From positions 1-62,832 of the forward strand of contig NZ_VTUZ01000052.1 in the NCBI RefSeq assembly GCF_008369935.1: 62,832 nucleotides of DNA, in the 5' to 3' direction. Under the pieces are notes generated by a model, which was given only the letters and a program-made list of their open reading frames with translations, had not been told where the DNA came from and ran no database searches. This DNA comes from Paraburkholderia panacisoli. Its GTDB lineage: Bacteria > Pseudomonadota > Gammaproteobacteria > Burkholderiales > Burkholderiaceae. Each line of letters opens with the position of its first letter. Within the stretch, counting starts at the first letter, position 1. Made by a program: the position numbers and the translations under genes. Shown here piece by piece: positions 53,178-62,206 of the stretch.

Positions 53178-53219
53178 TACAGCTGTGAATCACGCGCAAG
53201 CCAGATAACCAGTTGATTA

Positions 53220-53253
53220 AGCGGCTCGTATATTCCACGAGCCGAAGTTTTTA
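53220..53253 (+). terminator. Intrinsic terminator after the GntR gene
   Basis: 8-bp stem CGGCTCGT / ACGAGCCG with loop ATATTCC, followed by AAGTTTTTA on the plus strand. It lies between convergent genes and abuts the stop codon of the minus-strand lipoprotein gene. Confidence 0.8.
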
Positions 53254-53634
53254 CTGGTTGAAAATGCCGGTCTTGACACTGACGTCCGACACGCTCATGG
53301 AATAGCGTTTCACGACGTTGGACGAATCGAATAGAACGACCAGTTCCTTCTTCTCGCCGCTCTGGCTGGAGCCAAACCAGTTCACCACGGGGATGAAATT
53401 AACCCCGTCGGAGTGCATCTTCGCGAATTCATAACGCCACACTTCGAGTCCCGCGTCCGTGAATTCCGTCTTCTGCGGCGACCCGAATCTTGCGCGGATT
53501 TCCTGCTTGGTGGTCTTTCCCTCTGCGATCTTTGTCGAGACTGTTGCTTCCGATTCAGAACGCAAGCTCTCATTGCCAGTGCCGGCGCAGCCAGCCAGGA
53601 CCAGAGCTAGAGCAAGTACAGCGATTTTCTTCAC
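53251..53634 (-). CDS. Small BamE/SmpA-like lipoprotein
   Basis: 127 residues with a clean lipoprotein signal (KKIAVLALALVLAGC, lipidated Cys16). The mature region has the SmpA/OmlA pattern, a helix then a beta-sheet: IAEGKTTKQEIRARFGSPQKTEF, followed by VWRYEFA. It resembles BamE-fold accessory lipoproteins rather than BamE itself; the true bamE is usually beside fur/recN-type genes. Single gene with its own AT-rich upstream region. Function unknown. Confidence 0.85.
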   Translation of the reverse strand: MKKIAVLALALVLAGCAGTGNESLRSESEATVSTKIAEGKTTKQEIRARFGSPQKTEFTDAGLEVWRYEFAKMHSDGVNFIPVVNWFGSSQSGEKKELVVLFDSSNVVKRYSMSVSDVSVKTGIFNQ

Positions 53635-54017
53635 GCATCCCCCGTTTGGTCTTAAAGATTAATGAATAACGCCCGGCTGATTGTGGATAGTCCTGGACGT
53701 CATCCATTCCTGTTATCGGGAGGTTGTAAGAAAAATTGAGGGTTGAGGAAATAAATTTTCCGTTTTGATTTTGCGGCGCCATACGTGAGTTGGACAAACA
53801 GCGCCGGAAATAATGATTGCTCGTGAATCGCTGCTGACGATGCCGGCAAAGGCCAAATAACAGAAGTTCCAAATCAATCGCGGCGAAGTTCGTGCCTTAT
53901 ACCGTCGCCTCACTGATCATCTACGGGCTGTGCGTCGCGCGCTATTTTCCGCCGAAGATGGCGCGTCGCCAGCATCGCTCCACGCGGTTCGCGTGACCGG
54001 TCGAGTGAGGGGAGCCG
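53635..54017. other. 383-base AT-leaning intergenic region with a possible gene remnant
   Basis: Between the lipoprotein and LysR genes. A plus-strand frame from about 53883 to its stop at 53995-53997 reads as the end of a membrane protein (KFVPYTVASLIIYGLCVARYF, then KMARRQHRS) but has no start or upstream homology, so it may be a truncated carrier gene end. The rest shows nothing recognisable. Confidence 0.35.
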
Positions 54018-54944
54018 CTACGCATGCTCCCCCACCTCGGTCCTCAGATCGTGCGCAATGAAATCGACAAACGCGCGAATGCGATTGGACATCTGATGCC
54101 GCTGGGAATAGACCGCGAAGATATCGGCGTTCGGTGTTTCGTGATCGGGCAGCACGCGAACGAGAGACCCGTCCGCCAGGTACTGCTTGATATCCCATTC
54201 GGCCCGCATCAGGATGCCGTGCCCTTCGAGCGCCCACTTGACGGCAATTTCGCCGTCATTCGTCGTCAGCGTGCCGTTGATCCGTACCGCCTCCGTCTTG
54301 CGGGATGCCCCTCTGCCCGACGTCAGACGCCACACTCCATAAGCCTCGTCCCCCTGCCGGATGCCGATGCAGTTGTGCCGCGTGAGGTCATGCGCGGTCA
54401 TCGGCATGCCATGCGACGCGATATACGAGGGCGCCGCGCACAGCAGCCGCCGGTTCACGGCGAGACGCCTCGCGACCACCCGCGTATCGGGCGGCTCGCC
54501 GAAGCGGATGCAGACGTCGAACGCGTCGTCGGTCAAAGGCGGCGGCGTCACCGACAACTGGAGTTGCACGGACACCTGCGGATACTCCGCGACGAACCGC
54601 GAGATCGCAGGCGCGACGTGGCTTCGTCCAAAGCCGAGCGTCGCATTCACGCGTAGCAATCCCTTCGGACTTTCCCTCGCCGTGCCGAGCAGTTCCGACA
54701 ACTGATCGATCTCGTCGAGAATCCGGCGCGCGTGCTCGACATAAAGCTCGCCCTCGGGCGTGAGCATCATCCTGCGGGTGGTCCGGTTGATGAGCGCCAC
54801 GCCCGCGCGGCTCTCCATTTGCGTCAGGCGCTTGCTGACAGCGGCCGGCGTCAGCCCCAATTCGCGCGCGGCCGCGCTCAGGCTGCCCGACGCCGCAAGC
54901 GTCGAGAAAAAACTCAAATCGGCCGGTTGGACGGTCTCACGCAT
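54018..54944 (-). CDS. LysR-family regulator of the tartrate cluster
   Basis: 308-residue LysR-type regulator. The N-terminal helix-turn-helix covers residues 8-65 (FFSTLAASGSLSAAARELGLTPAAVSKRLTQME) and a type 2 periplasmic-binding-like effector domain follows (LLRVNATLGFGRSHVAPAISRF). ATG 54944 was chosen over a TTG at 54965 that would add seven residues. Divergent from ttuC with 109 bases between starts, so it probably controls the tartrate genes and itself from that region. Confidence 0.9.
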   Translation of the reverse strand: MRETVQPADLSFFSTLAASGSLSAAARELGLTPAAVSKRLTQMESRAGVALINRTTRRMMLTPEGELYVEHARRILDEIDQLSELLGTARESPKGLLRVNATLGFGRSHVAPAISRFVAEYPQVSVQLQLSVTPPPLTDDAFDVCIRFGEPPDTRVVARRLAVNRRLLCAAPSYIASHGMPMTAHDLTRHNCIGIRQGDEAYGVWRLTSGRGASRKTEAVRINGTLTTNDGEIAVKWALEGHGILMRAEWDIKQYLADGSLVRVLPDHETPNADIFAVYSQRHQMSNRIRAFVDFIAHDLRTEVGEHA

Positions 54945-54950
54945 CGTGTG

Positions 54951-54968
54951 AACTTGTGAATTCAAGTT
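54951..54968. promoter_or_regulatory. Candidate LysR-type box in the lysR-ttuC intergenic region
   Basis: Dyad AACTTG-N6-CAAGTT with a central GAATTC, fitting the T-N11-A LysR pattern, directly upstream of the lysR ATG. Binding is inferred. Confidence 0.4.
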
Positions 54969-55053
54969 AAAGATGGTTTGAGTTTAGCACCGGTTTTGGA
55001 GTCCGGATGTCAGTAAAGTTCAGTCACACCCCAACACCATGAAGGACGGAGAC

Positions 55054-56148
55054 ATGAAAACCTATCGCATCGCAACCATTCCGGGCGACGGTATCGGCAA
55101 GGAGGTCGTGCCGGCCGGTCAGCAGGTTCTCGAGGCGCTCGCGAAGTCGGATAAATCGTTCGCGTTCGAGTTCGAAAGCTTCGACTGGGGCGGCGACTAT
55201 TACCGCAAGCACGGCGTGATGATGCCGGAGAACGGTCTGGACGCGATTTGCGACAAGGACGCGATCCTGTTCGGTTCGGCGGGCGACCCCGACATTCCCG
55301 ACCACATCACGCTGTGGGGCCTGCGCCTGAAGATCTGCCAGGGCCTCGATCAATACGCGAACGTGCGGCCGACCCGCATCCTGCCGGGCATCGACGCGCC
55401 GCTCAAGCGCTGCAAGCCGGAAGACCTGAACTGGGTGATCGTCCGCGAGAACTCCGAGGGCGAATATTCGGGCGTGGGCGGCCGGGTCCACCAGGGGCAT
55501 CCGATCGAAGCGGCCACGGACGTGTCGATCCTCACTCGGGCCGGCGTCGAGCGAATCATGCGCTTCGCGTTCCGGCTCGCGCAATCGCGTCCGCGCAAGC
55601 TGCTGACCGTCATCACGAAGAGCAACGCGCAGCGCCACGCGATGGTGATGTGGGACGAGATCGCGCTCGAAATTTCGAAGGAGTTTCCGGACGTCAAATG
55701 GGACAAGGAACTGGTGGACGCGTCGACCGCGCGCATGGTCAACCGTCCCGAGTCGCTCGATACGATCGTCGCGACCAATCTGCATGCGGACATTCTCAGC
55801 GACCTGGCCGCGGCACTGGCCGGCAGTCTCGGGATCGCGCCGACCGGCAATATCGATCCGGAGCGCCGCTATCCGTCGATGTTCGAGCCGATTCACGGCT
55901 CCGCCTTCGACATCATGGGCAAGGGGCTTGCCAATCCGGTCGGCACTTTCTGGTCGGTCGTGATGCTGCTCGAACATCTCGGCGAATTCGACGCGGCCAA
56001 GCGTGTGATGCAGGCCGTCGAAAAAGTCACCGCCGACAAGTCTCTCCACACCCGCGACCTGGGCGGCACCGCAACGACGGCTCAGGTCACCGACGCAGTC
56101 TGTGCGTTGCTGGAAAAGTCCGCGGTTCCCGCAGCGAATGCGGCATGA
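55054..56148 (+). CDS. ttuC: Tartrate dehydrogenase/decarboxylase (TtuC/DmlA family)
   Basis: 364-residue beta-decarboxylating dehydrogenase related to isopropylmalate and D-malate dehydrogenases. It starts MKTYRIATIPGDGIGKEV and has NSEGEYSGVGGR, the catalytic KSNAQRHAMVMWDE segment and NAD-site FEPIHGSAFDIMGKGLANP. It oxidises tartrate or D-malate using NAD and a divalent cation. The start at 55054 has GGACGGAGA upstream; an ATG at 55039 is less likely. Neighbouring ttuD, ttuE and ttuB homologues favour tartrate over malate. Confidence 0.9.
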   Translation: MKTYRIATIPGDGIGKEVVPAGQQVLEALAKSDKSFAFEFESFDWGGDYYRKHGVMMPENGLDAICDKDAILFGSAGDPDIPDHITLWGLRLKICQGLDQYANVRPTRILPGIDAPLKRCKPEDLNWVIVRENSEGEYSGVGGRVHQGHPIEAATDVSILTRAGVERIMRFAFRLAQSRPRKLLTVITKSNAQRHAMVMWDEIALEISKEFPDVKWDKELVDASTARMVNRPESLDTIVATNLHADILSDLAAALAGSLGIAPTGNIDPERRYPSMFEPIHGSAFDIMGKGLANPVGTFWSVVMLLEHLGEFDAAKRVMQAVEKVTADKSLHTRDLGGTATTAQVTDAVCALLEKSAVPAANAA

Positions 56149-56372
56149 GCCAGGCTGAATTCAACGCCTGACGCAGCGCGCCTGCCTGACGGCGGGCGTG
56201 CATCCGCGAGCAGTCGCGACAGCACGATCGACACACGAGGCCGCAGCAATTCGCGGCCCGGATCGACTCGTCCCGACGCTCAGAAAAAAGCCGGAGACAC
56301 GATGTTCACTTCCTCCACCCAGGCGTATTTCGCTTCTGTTGCGGCCTTGCCGGCCGCTGCGCGGGAGCAGCA
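56149..56372. other. ttuC-ttuD intergenic region with an upstream mini-ORF
   Basis: 224 bases. A 24-codon frame at 56302-56376 (MFTSSTQAYFASVAALPAAA..., preceded by CCGGAGACAC) ends in a TGA that overlaps the ttuD ATG. It could couple ttuD translation. Otherwise nothing recognised. Confidence 0.4.
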
Positions 56373-57713
56373 ATGAATAGCCCGGCAACCCGTGAGCCAT
56401 TGCCGATAAACGGCGCGTTGGACGGCCTCGAAGTCGATGGTCTGTTGAAGGACATGTTCGGCGCCGCGATCGCGACCGCACAACCGGCGTTGCGCGTGCC
56501 GGACTTCCTGCCACAGCCGCCGCGTGGGCGGACCATCGTCGTCGGGGCAGGGAAAGCCTCGGCTGCCATGGCGAAAGCGGTGGAAGACCACTGGGCCGGT
56601 CCCCTCGAAGGGCTCGTTGTCACGCGCTACGGCTACGCGGTGGAGTGCGAGCGCATCGAGATCGTCGAGGCCGCGCACCCGGTCCCCGACGAGCAAGGTC
56701 TCGAAGCAGCCGAACGCCTGCTGCGGCTCGTCTCGGGACTGAGCGCCGACGATCTGGTCATCTGCGTCATCTCGGGCGGAGGATCGTCGCTTCTGCCGCT
56801 GCCCGCCGAAGGTCTCACGCTGCGGGACAAGCAGGAAATCAATCAGGCGCTGCTCGCGAGCGGCGCAACCATCGCCGAAATGAATTGCGTGCGCCGTCAT
56901 CTGTCGGCGATCAAGGGCGGCCAGCTCGCGGCCGCCTGCTTCCCGGCACGCGTAGTCAACCTGATCATCTCGGACGTCCCGGCCGATGCCGCAAGCGATA
57001 TCGCGTCGGGTCCAACGGTTCCCGACACGACCACCTGCGCGGATGCGCTCGCCGTGCTGCGTCGCTACGAAATTTGCGCGTCGCCCGCGGCAATCGCGCT
57101 GCTGGAAAAAGGATTGACGGAAACCTTGAAGCCCGGCGATCCACGTTTGCCCAACATTGAAACGCACCTGATCGCCACGCCTCAGCTCGCGCTCGAAGCG
57201 GCTGCGACGAAGTCGCGCGAGGCGGGCATCGAGGTGCACATTCTCGGCGACGCGATCGAAGGCGAGGCCCGCGACGTCGGCGCGGTGATGGCGGGCATCG
57301 CGAAGCAGGTGAGCCGGCGCGGCCAACCGTTTCGCGCGCCCTGCATCCTGCTGTCCGGCGGCGAGACGACGGTCACGATTCGCGGCGACGGCCGGGGCGG
57401 CCGCAACGTCGAGTTTCTGCTCTCGCTCGGCGTCGCGCTCAATGGCGAACCCGGCGTGTTCGCGCTGGCAGGCGATACGGATGGCGTGGACGGTCAGGAA
57501 GAAATTGCGGGTGCACTGCTGCGGCCGGACACGCTGGAGCGGGCTCGCGAGCGCGGCATCCGTGAGTCCGAGCGCCTCGAAAACAACGACGCTCATGGCT
57601 TCTTTCAGGCGCTTGGCGACTCGGTCATCACCGGGCCGACGCTGACCAACGTCAATGATTTTCGTGCCATCTTCATCGCCGCGCAGCACGGCGATCTTTC
57701 CAGGAGTCGATAA
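56373..57713 (+). CDS. ttuD: Glycerate 2-kinase / hydroxypyruvate reductase family protein TtuD
   Basis: 446-residue MOFRL-family protein: DUF4147 N-terminal domain (VVGAGKASAAMAKAVEDHW; VISGGGSSLLPLPAEGLTL; RRHLSAIKGGQLA) and C-terminal MOFRL domain (ILLSGGETTVTIRGDGRGGRNVEF; ALAGDTDGVDG). Historically called hydroxypyruvate reductase in tartrate clusters, but the family is glycerate 2-kinase, converting D-glycerate to 2-phosphoglycerate. This fits with the pyruvate kinase gene two bases downstream. Confidence 0.9.
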   Translation: MNSPATREPLPINGALDGLEVDGLLKDMFGAAIATAQPALRVPDFLPQPPRGRTIVVGAGKASAAMAKAVEDHWAGPLEGLVVTRYGYAVECERIEIVEAAHPVPDEQGLEAAERLLRLVSGLSADDLVICVISGGGSSLLPLPAEGLTLRDKQEINQALLASGATIAEMNCVRRHLSAIKGGQLAAACFPARVVNLIISDVPADAASDIASGPTVPDTTTCADALAVLRRYEICASPAAIALLEKGLTETLKPGDPRLPNIETHLIATPQLALEAAATKSREAGIEVHILGDAIEGEARDVGAVMAGIAKQVSRRGQPFRAPCILLSGGETTVTIRGDGRGGRNVEFLLSLGVALNGEPGVFALAGDTDGVDGQEEIAGALLRPDTLERARERGIRESERLENNDAHGFFQALGDSVITGPTLTNVNDFRAIFIAAQHGDLSRSR

Positions 57714-57715
57714 AG

Positions 57716-59134
57716 ATGCGCCGCACTCGTAATGCCAAAATCGTCGCTACGCTGGGTCCCGCGAGCACGAGTCACGACACCATCGAAGCACTGTTCAATG
57801 CAGGAGCCGATGTCTTCCGGCTGAACTTCAGCCACGGCACGCACGAGGATCATCAACGTCGCCTCGAAGTCATCCGGTCCGTTGAAAAGAGCATGGGGCG
57901 ACCCATCGGCGTGCTGCTCGATCTTCAGGGGCCGAAGCTGCGGATCGGTACGTTTGCGCACGGCCCGATTTTCCTCGAGAAGGGCGCCGCGTTTCGACTC
58001 GACCTCGACGCGAAGACGCCCGGCGACGTGACCCGCGTTTCCCTTCCACACCCTGAAATCTTCGCGGCCCTCCAGATACGGACCAACCTGTTGCTCGACG
58101 ATGGTCGCGTGCAGTTGCGCGTCGAGCGCTGCGGGTCGGACTTCGCCGAAACGACCGTGATCGTCGGCGGCCCGCTGTCCGAGCGCAAGGGCGTCAACGT
58201 TCCCGACGTGGTGCTGCCGCTCTCGGCGATGACGCAGAAGGATCGCCGCGATCTGGAGTTCGGCCTCACGCTGGGCATCGACTGGCTGGCGCTTTCTTTC
58301 GTGCAACGCGTCGAAGACATTCGCGAGGTCCGCAAGATCGTCGGCGACCGGGTCGGGATCGTCGCCAAGCTGGAGAAGCCGGCAGCGATCGGCAGCCTCG
58401 ATGCGATCGTCGACGAGGCAGATGCCGTGATGGTCGCTCGCGGCGACCTCGGCGTCGAAATGCCGGCCGAGCAGGTGCCCGCGATCCAGAAGCGAATCGT
58501 TCGCGCGTGCCGCAAGGCCGGCAAGCCGGTCATCGTCGCAACGCAAATGCTCGAATCGATGGTCACGGCGCCGGTGCCGACGCGGGCCGAAGCCTCGGAT
58601 GTCGCCACCGCCATCTACGACGGCGCCGACGCCGTGATGCTGTCGGCCGAATCGGCGAGCGGCAAATACCCTGTCGAAGCGGTGCGCATGATGGACCTCA
58701 TCATCTCGCAGACCGAGCGCGACCCTTATTACCGCGAAGTCATCGCGGCCTCGCATGCAGCGCCTCGCGCCAACACCTCGGATGCGATCGGCTACGCGAT
58801 GCGGCACGTCACGGGCCTCCTGAACGCGGTCGCGACGGTTGCGTACACCAGTTCCGGCTATTCGGCCCTGCGCATGGCGCGCGAGCGGCCGTGCGCACCG
58901 ATCGTCGGCATGACGCCGCAGACCGGGACGGCACGTCGTCTGGCGCTGGTTTGGGGTGTCCATCCCGTCGTGTGCAAGGAACTCGTTGACGCGCTCGAAG
59001 TGAGCGAGCTTGCCTGCGACACCGTGCGCGACGAAGGTTTCGGCGTAAGCGGTCAGACCGTCGTGATCTCCGCAGGTATGCCGTTCGGCACGCCCGGCAC
59101 AACTAACCTTCTGCGCATTGCGCAGATCCAGTGA
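57716..59134 (+). CDS. ttuE: Pyruvate kinase (tartrate cluster)
   Basis: 472-residue pyruvate kinase. Start RNAKIVATLGPASTS, ADVFRLNFSHG, the B-domain, catalytic KLEKPAAIGSLDAIV, VARGDLGVEMPAEQVPAIQK, and VIVATQMLESM are all intact, as is the C-terminal regulatory domain. It converts phosphoenolpyruvate to pyruvate. Starting two bases after ttuD, it completes a tartrate to glycerate to 2-phosphoglycerate to pyruvate route and is probably a second, pathway-dedicated isozyme. Confidence 0.94.
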   Translation: MRRTRNAKIVATLGPASTSHDTIEALFNAGADVFRLNFSHGTHEDHQRRLEVIRSVEKSMGRPIGVLLDLQGPKLRIGTFAHGPIFLEKGAAFRLDLDAKTPGDVTRVSLPHPEIFAALQIRTNLLLDDGRVQLRVERCGSDFAETTVIVGGPLSERKGVNVPDVVLPLSAMTQKDRRDLEFGLTLGIDWLALSFVQRVEDIREVRKIVGDRVGIVAKLEKPAAIGSLDAIVDEADAVMVARGDLGVEMPAEQVPAIQKRIVRACRKAGKPVIVATQMLESMVTAPVPTRAEASDVATAIYDGADAVMLSAESASGKYPVEAVRMMDLIISQTERDPYYREVIAASHAAPRANTSDAIGYAMRHVTGLLNAVATVAYTSSGYSALRMARERPCAPIVGMTPQTGTARRLALVWGVHPVVCKELVDALEVSELACDTVRDEGFGVSGQTVVISAGMPFGTPGTTNLLRIAQIQ

Positions 59135-59142
59135 GGCATCGA

Positions 59143-59232
59143 ATGGCACGCATCAAGGATATTCACGGCTTCTTTGAGCTGCCCGATTCGCGGGGCAGCG
59201 GCACCAGGGTGCTGGCTTCAGGAGTCCGATAA
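59143..59232 (+). other. Possible 29-codon ORF between ttuE and ttuB
   Basis: Begins MARIKDIHGFFELPDSRGSG with GTGAGG upstream and ends TAA. The opening resembles N-termini of enolase-superfamily sugar-acid dehydratases, so it may be the stub of a deleted gene, or chance. Too short to assign. Confidence 0.25.
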
Positions 59233-59315
59233 GAAGTGCCGCGCAGACGGCTGACGTACCGATAACACCGCATCTTCCCATAGAGCACTGCTCGACCCTC
59301 CAAGGAGGAGACACA

Positions 59316-60626
59316 ATGATTTCCGATCTCGAAGCGCGGGTTTCCCGCAAGCTGATGCTGCGGATTATTCCGTTTGTGATGTTGCTGTACTTCGTCAGCT
59401 TTCTCGACCGCGTCAACGTAGGGTTCGCGGCGATGACCATGAACAACGCCATCGGGCTTTCGCCGGCCGCGTTCGGCCTTGGCGGCGGCCTTTTTTTCAT
59501 CGGCTACTTTCTTTTCGAAGTGCCTTCGAATCTGATTCTGCACAAAGTGGGCGCGCGTAGATGGATCGCGCGGGTGATGGTGTCGTGGGGCATCGTGTCG
59601 GCGGCCTCTGCGTTCGTCGTTGGCCCGACCAGTTTTTATGTTCTGCGATTTACTCTGGGGGTCGCCGAGGCCGGCTTCTTCCCGGGCATCATTCTTTACC
59701 TCAGCTTGTGGTTCCCGACCCGGCAACGCGCGGTAGCGGCGGCGTGGTTCATGGCGGCCGCTCCAATCTCCACGGCCATCGGCTCGCCGCTCTCGGGCGC
59801 AATCATGAAACTCCCAACGATGTGGGGTTTGGCCGACTGGCAGCTGCTCTACATCATTGAAGCAGTGCCCGCGATCATTCTCGGCTTCGTGGTGCTGAAG
59901 TACCTGACGGACTCGCCTTCGAAGGCGCAATGGCTGGAGAGCGACGAACGCGAATGGCTGATCGCCAGATTGAAAATGGAAGCCGATGCGAGGCAGTCGC
60001 ATGCCGGTCACACGGCGGGCGCGCTCGGTGCATTGCGTGACCCGCGTGTACTTGCACTGGCACTGATCTACTTTGGCACTTCGGCCGGACTCTACACGCT
60101 GGGGCTGTGGGCGCCGCTGATCATTCGCCAGTACGGCTTCGGTTCGTTCGAAACCGGGCTCATCGCAGGTGTGCCCAGTATTCTGGCCGTCGTCGCGATG
60201 ATCATGTGGGCCAAGCATTCGGACCGTACGGAAGAACGGACGTGGCATGTGGTGATTCCATGTGTGATTGCTTGCCTCGGATTCGTTTTCGCCGGGGGCG
60301 CCAGCAGCGCATTGATGATTATTCTTGCGCTCGTTGTGGTGAACATCGGGATCAGCGCCGCCAAAGCGCCGCTGTGGGCGATGCCGAGTGTGTTTCTCTC
60401 GGGTGCCGGGGCAGCTGCGGGTATCGCGATGATCAATTCCGTCGGCAATCTTGGCGGCTTTGTCGGTCCGTTTGCGATAGGCTGGCTGAAGGATGTGACG
60501 GGCGGGTATGCGGCCGGTTTGTATGTGGTGGGGGCGACGCTCGCTGTGTCTGCGGTGGTGACGCTATTGCTGAGCCGGCAGGCGAAGCAGGCGCCGGGTG
60601 CCGTGGGGGAGCGGCATGGGCATTGA
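59316..60626 (+). CDS. ttuB: MFS transporter (ACS family), putative tartrate transporter
   Basis: 436-residue 12-helix carrier closely patterned on TtuB: VSFLDRVNVGFAAMTMN, FFIGYFLFEVPSNLILHKVGARRWIARVMVSWG, GVAEAGFFPGIILYLSLWFP, MINSVGNLGGFVGPFAIGWLKD. ACS-family carriers import organic anions with protons. Very good ribosome-binding site (CCAAGGAGGAGACAC). It ends the tartrate cluster, 181 bases after ttuE. Confidence 0.9.
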   Translation: MISDLEARVSRKLMLRIIPFVMLLYFVSFLDRVNVGFAAMTMNNAIGLSPAAFGLGGGLFFIGYFLFEVPSNLILHKVGARRWIARVMVSWGIVSAASAFVVGPTSFYVLRFTLGVAEAGFFPGIILYLSLWFPTRQRAVAAAWFMAAAPISTAIGSPLSGAIMKLPTMWGLADWQLLYIIEAVPAIILGFVVLKYLTDSPSKAQWLESDEREWLIARLKMEADARQSHAGHTAGALGALRDPRVLALALIYFGTSAGLYTLGLWAPLIIRQYGFGSFETGLIAGVPSILAVVAMIMWAKHSDRTEERTWHVVIPCVIACLGFVFAGGASSALMIILALVVVNIGISAAKAPLWAMPSVFLSGAGAAAGIAMINSVGNLGGFVGPFAIGWLKDVTGGYAAGLYVVGATLAVSAVVTLLLSRQAKQAPGAVGERHGH

Positions 60627-61145
60627 TGGCTTGGGTGGCATCTGCAATTCGCTTCTCCGGATATTCGAAGCCGCCGCGATGCCGCCTTTCGATGGACTCC
60701 TGGGGCGTGGCGAACGACCTTGCTATCCGAGACGTAGAATATCTACCGCCACTGCGAACGCCTACTCTCGCTGAATAGAAATCCGATTAAAACTAATTCG
60801 CCCCAGATCTGTAAGGAGACAGGGAGGGGTGAGCCAACGTCTCGTTGTTCGCTAAAGCACGCGAAACGGCTGAAACATCCAGCTTAATGAGCCTATATCT
60901 CCTCGATTTGCGCCACGACGTTTCTACGGGATATCGCGCGGTTATGCTTCAGTGCAACATGTCAGTGTTTCTTATTTTCTCTCGCGCAAGTGCATAGTGT
61001 TGTGGCCATGTCGCGACGCGATAGGAGTTCCAGAGACGCCGTGCCACAGCGCATTGCAGGGGGCGTTCCGCGCAATGAGATCGAGCCATCCGGCGAATGC
61101 ACCCCGATGGCCCATGAATGCCCGGTCATTGTTGGGAGACATACT
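60627..61145. other. 519-base intergenic region without a recognised gene
   Basis: No convincing coding frame. The stretch from about 60775 to 61000 is less GC-rich than the genes and probably holds the promoter of the ATP-grasp gene. No clear terminator for ttuB was found. Confidence 0.4.
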
Positions 61146-62024
61146 ATGCTCTACCCGCCTGACGCGTTTGTTCGACGGATCAAGGACAGTGCAAAACAGT
61201 TTATTCCAGATGCGATTTTCCTCAGCCTGCTGCATCGGAAACACATTGGCCGCTTCCCGAAACTGTTCCACCCCACGACATTCAACGAAAAGATCCTGCA
61301 ACGCAGCTTACGGCCCGACCCGCGCTACGGTGCGCTGACCGATAAGCTCGCCGTGCGGGCCTATGTCAAGGCCAAGGTCGGCGAGAAGTATCTGGTGCCG
61401 TTGATTGCGTCGCCCACCGTTTTCACGCGGGCGGTCTTCGATACGCTGCCCAACTCCTTCGTGATGAAAGCGAATCACGGAAGTAGCTTTGTCGAAGTCG
61501 TTCGGGACAAGTCGCAACAAACTTTTGAGAGCTTGCAGAATCTGGCCGACCGGTGGACGTCTACCGACTTCTACAGAATCGCCCGGGAACGCCATTACCG
61601 GGATATTCAGCCGCGCATTTTCTTCGAACATCTTCTTCTCGACGAACGCGGCCAGATTCCTGCCGACTACAAGGTCCACTGCTTCGGCGGCCGGCCAGGC
61701 CGACCGATGATGTTTATCGTCGTGATCTCGGACCGGTTCGGCAAAGACACGCGTGGCGACGTGTACGACGCTCAATGGAACCATCTTGACGTTGGGATCG
61801 GCCCTTACGCTCGCAGTCCGACGCCCGCGCCGCCTCCGGAGAATCTGCAAGCGATTCTGGAGACGGCGGCTATCCTGTCGGAGGACTTCAACTATGTTCG
61901 CGTCGACCTGTACGCTCCCAACAATGACGTGTACTTTGGCGAGCTAACCTTTACGCCGGGTGCTGGTGTGGTTCCCATGAGGCCCGACCGGGTCGATTTT
62001 GAGTGGGGACGGCTTTTGACGTGA
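61146..62024 (+). CDS. TupA-like ATP-grasp protein (polysaccharide biosynthesis)
   Basis: 292-residue TupA-like ATP-grasp family protein, a family often found in capsule, teichuronopeptide and exopolysaccharide loci. Typical blocks: FPKLFHPTTFNEKILQRSL, LTDKLAVRAYVKAKVGEKYLVPLI, SFVMKANHGSS (ATP-grasp), FFEHLL, DYKVHCFGGRP and the metal-binding RVDLYAPNNDVYFGELTFTPGAG. ATG 61146 follows TTGGGAGAC; an in-frame ATG at 61107 is possible. It probably ligates an amino acid or modifies a surface glycan. A glycoside-hydrolase gene converges from the right. Confidence 0.85.
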   Translation: MLYPPDAFVRRIKDSAKQFIPDAIFLSLLHRKHIGRFPKLFHPTTFNEKILQRSLRPDPRYGALTDKLAVRAYVKAKVGEKYLVPLIASPTVFTRAVFDTLPNSFVMKANHGSSFVEVVRDKSQQTFESLQNLADRWTSTDFYRIARERHYRDIQPRIFFEHLLLDERGQIPADYKVHCFGGRPGRPMMFIVVISDRFGKDTRGDVYDAQWNHLDVGIGPYARSPTPAPPPENLQAILETAAILSEDFNYVRVDLYAPNNDVYFGELTFTPGAGVVPMRPDRVDFEWGRLLT

Positions 62025-62093
62025 GCAACTGAATCTCGCAATAGATCGCAATGCGCTAATTCAACAGAACTGCAGTCTTACACCTATGTTTGA

Positions 62094-62114
62094 ACGCGAA
62101 CCAGGTGTTCGCGT
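62094..62114. terminator. Candidate terminator hairpin between convergent genes
   Basis: Perfect 8-bp stem ACGCGAAC / GTTCGCGT with loop CAGGT, in the 182-base gap between the ATP-grasp and glycoside-hydrolase genes. No U-tract. Confidence 0.4.
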
Positions 62115-62206
62115 GCGCAAGCTGTATCGGGGCGGTAGCCTGTCAGCAGTCAGGGCTGGCAACGAAGCGGTGCCGGCGTCCGAGTTGAGCGATGCACTGA
62201 AGCAAA

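Noticed and set aside
55054..56148. Isopropylmalate dehydrogenase (leuB)
   Set aside because: No leuC/leuD nearby; ttuD, ttuE and ttuB homologues and a divergent LysR gene indicate the tartrate/D-malate branch of this family.
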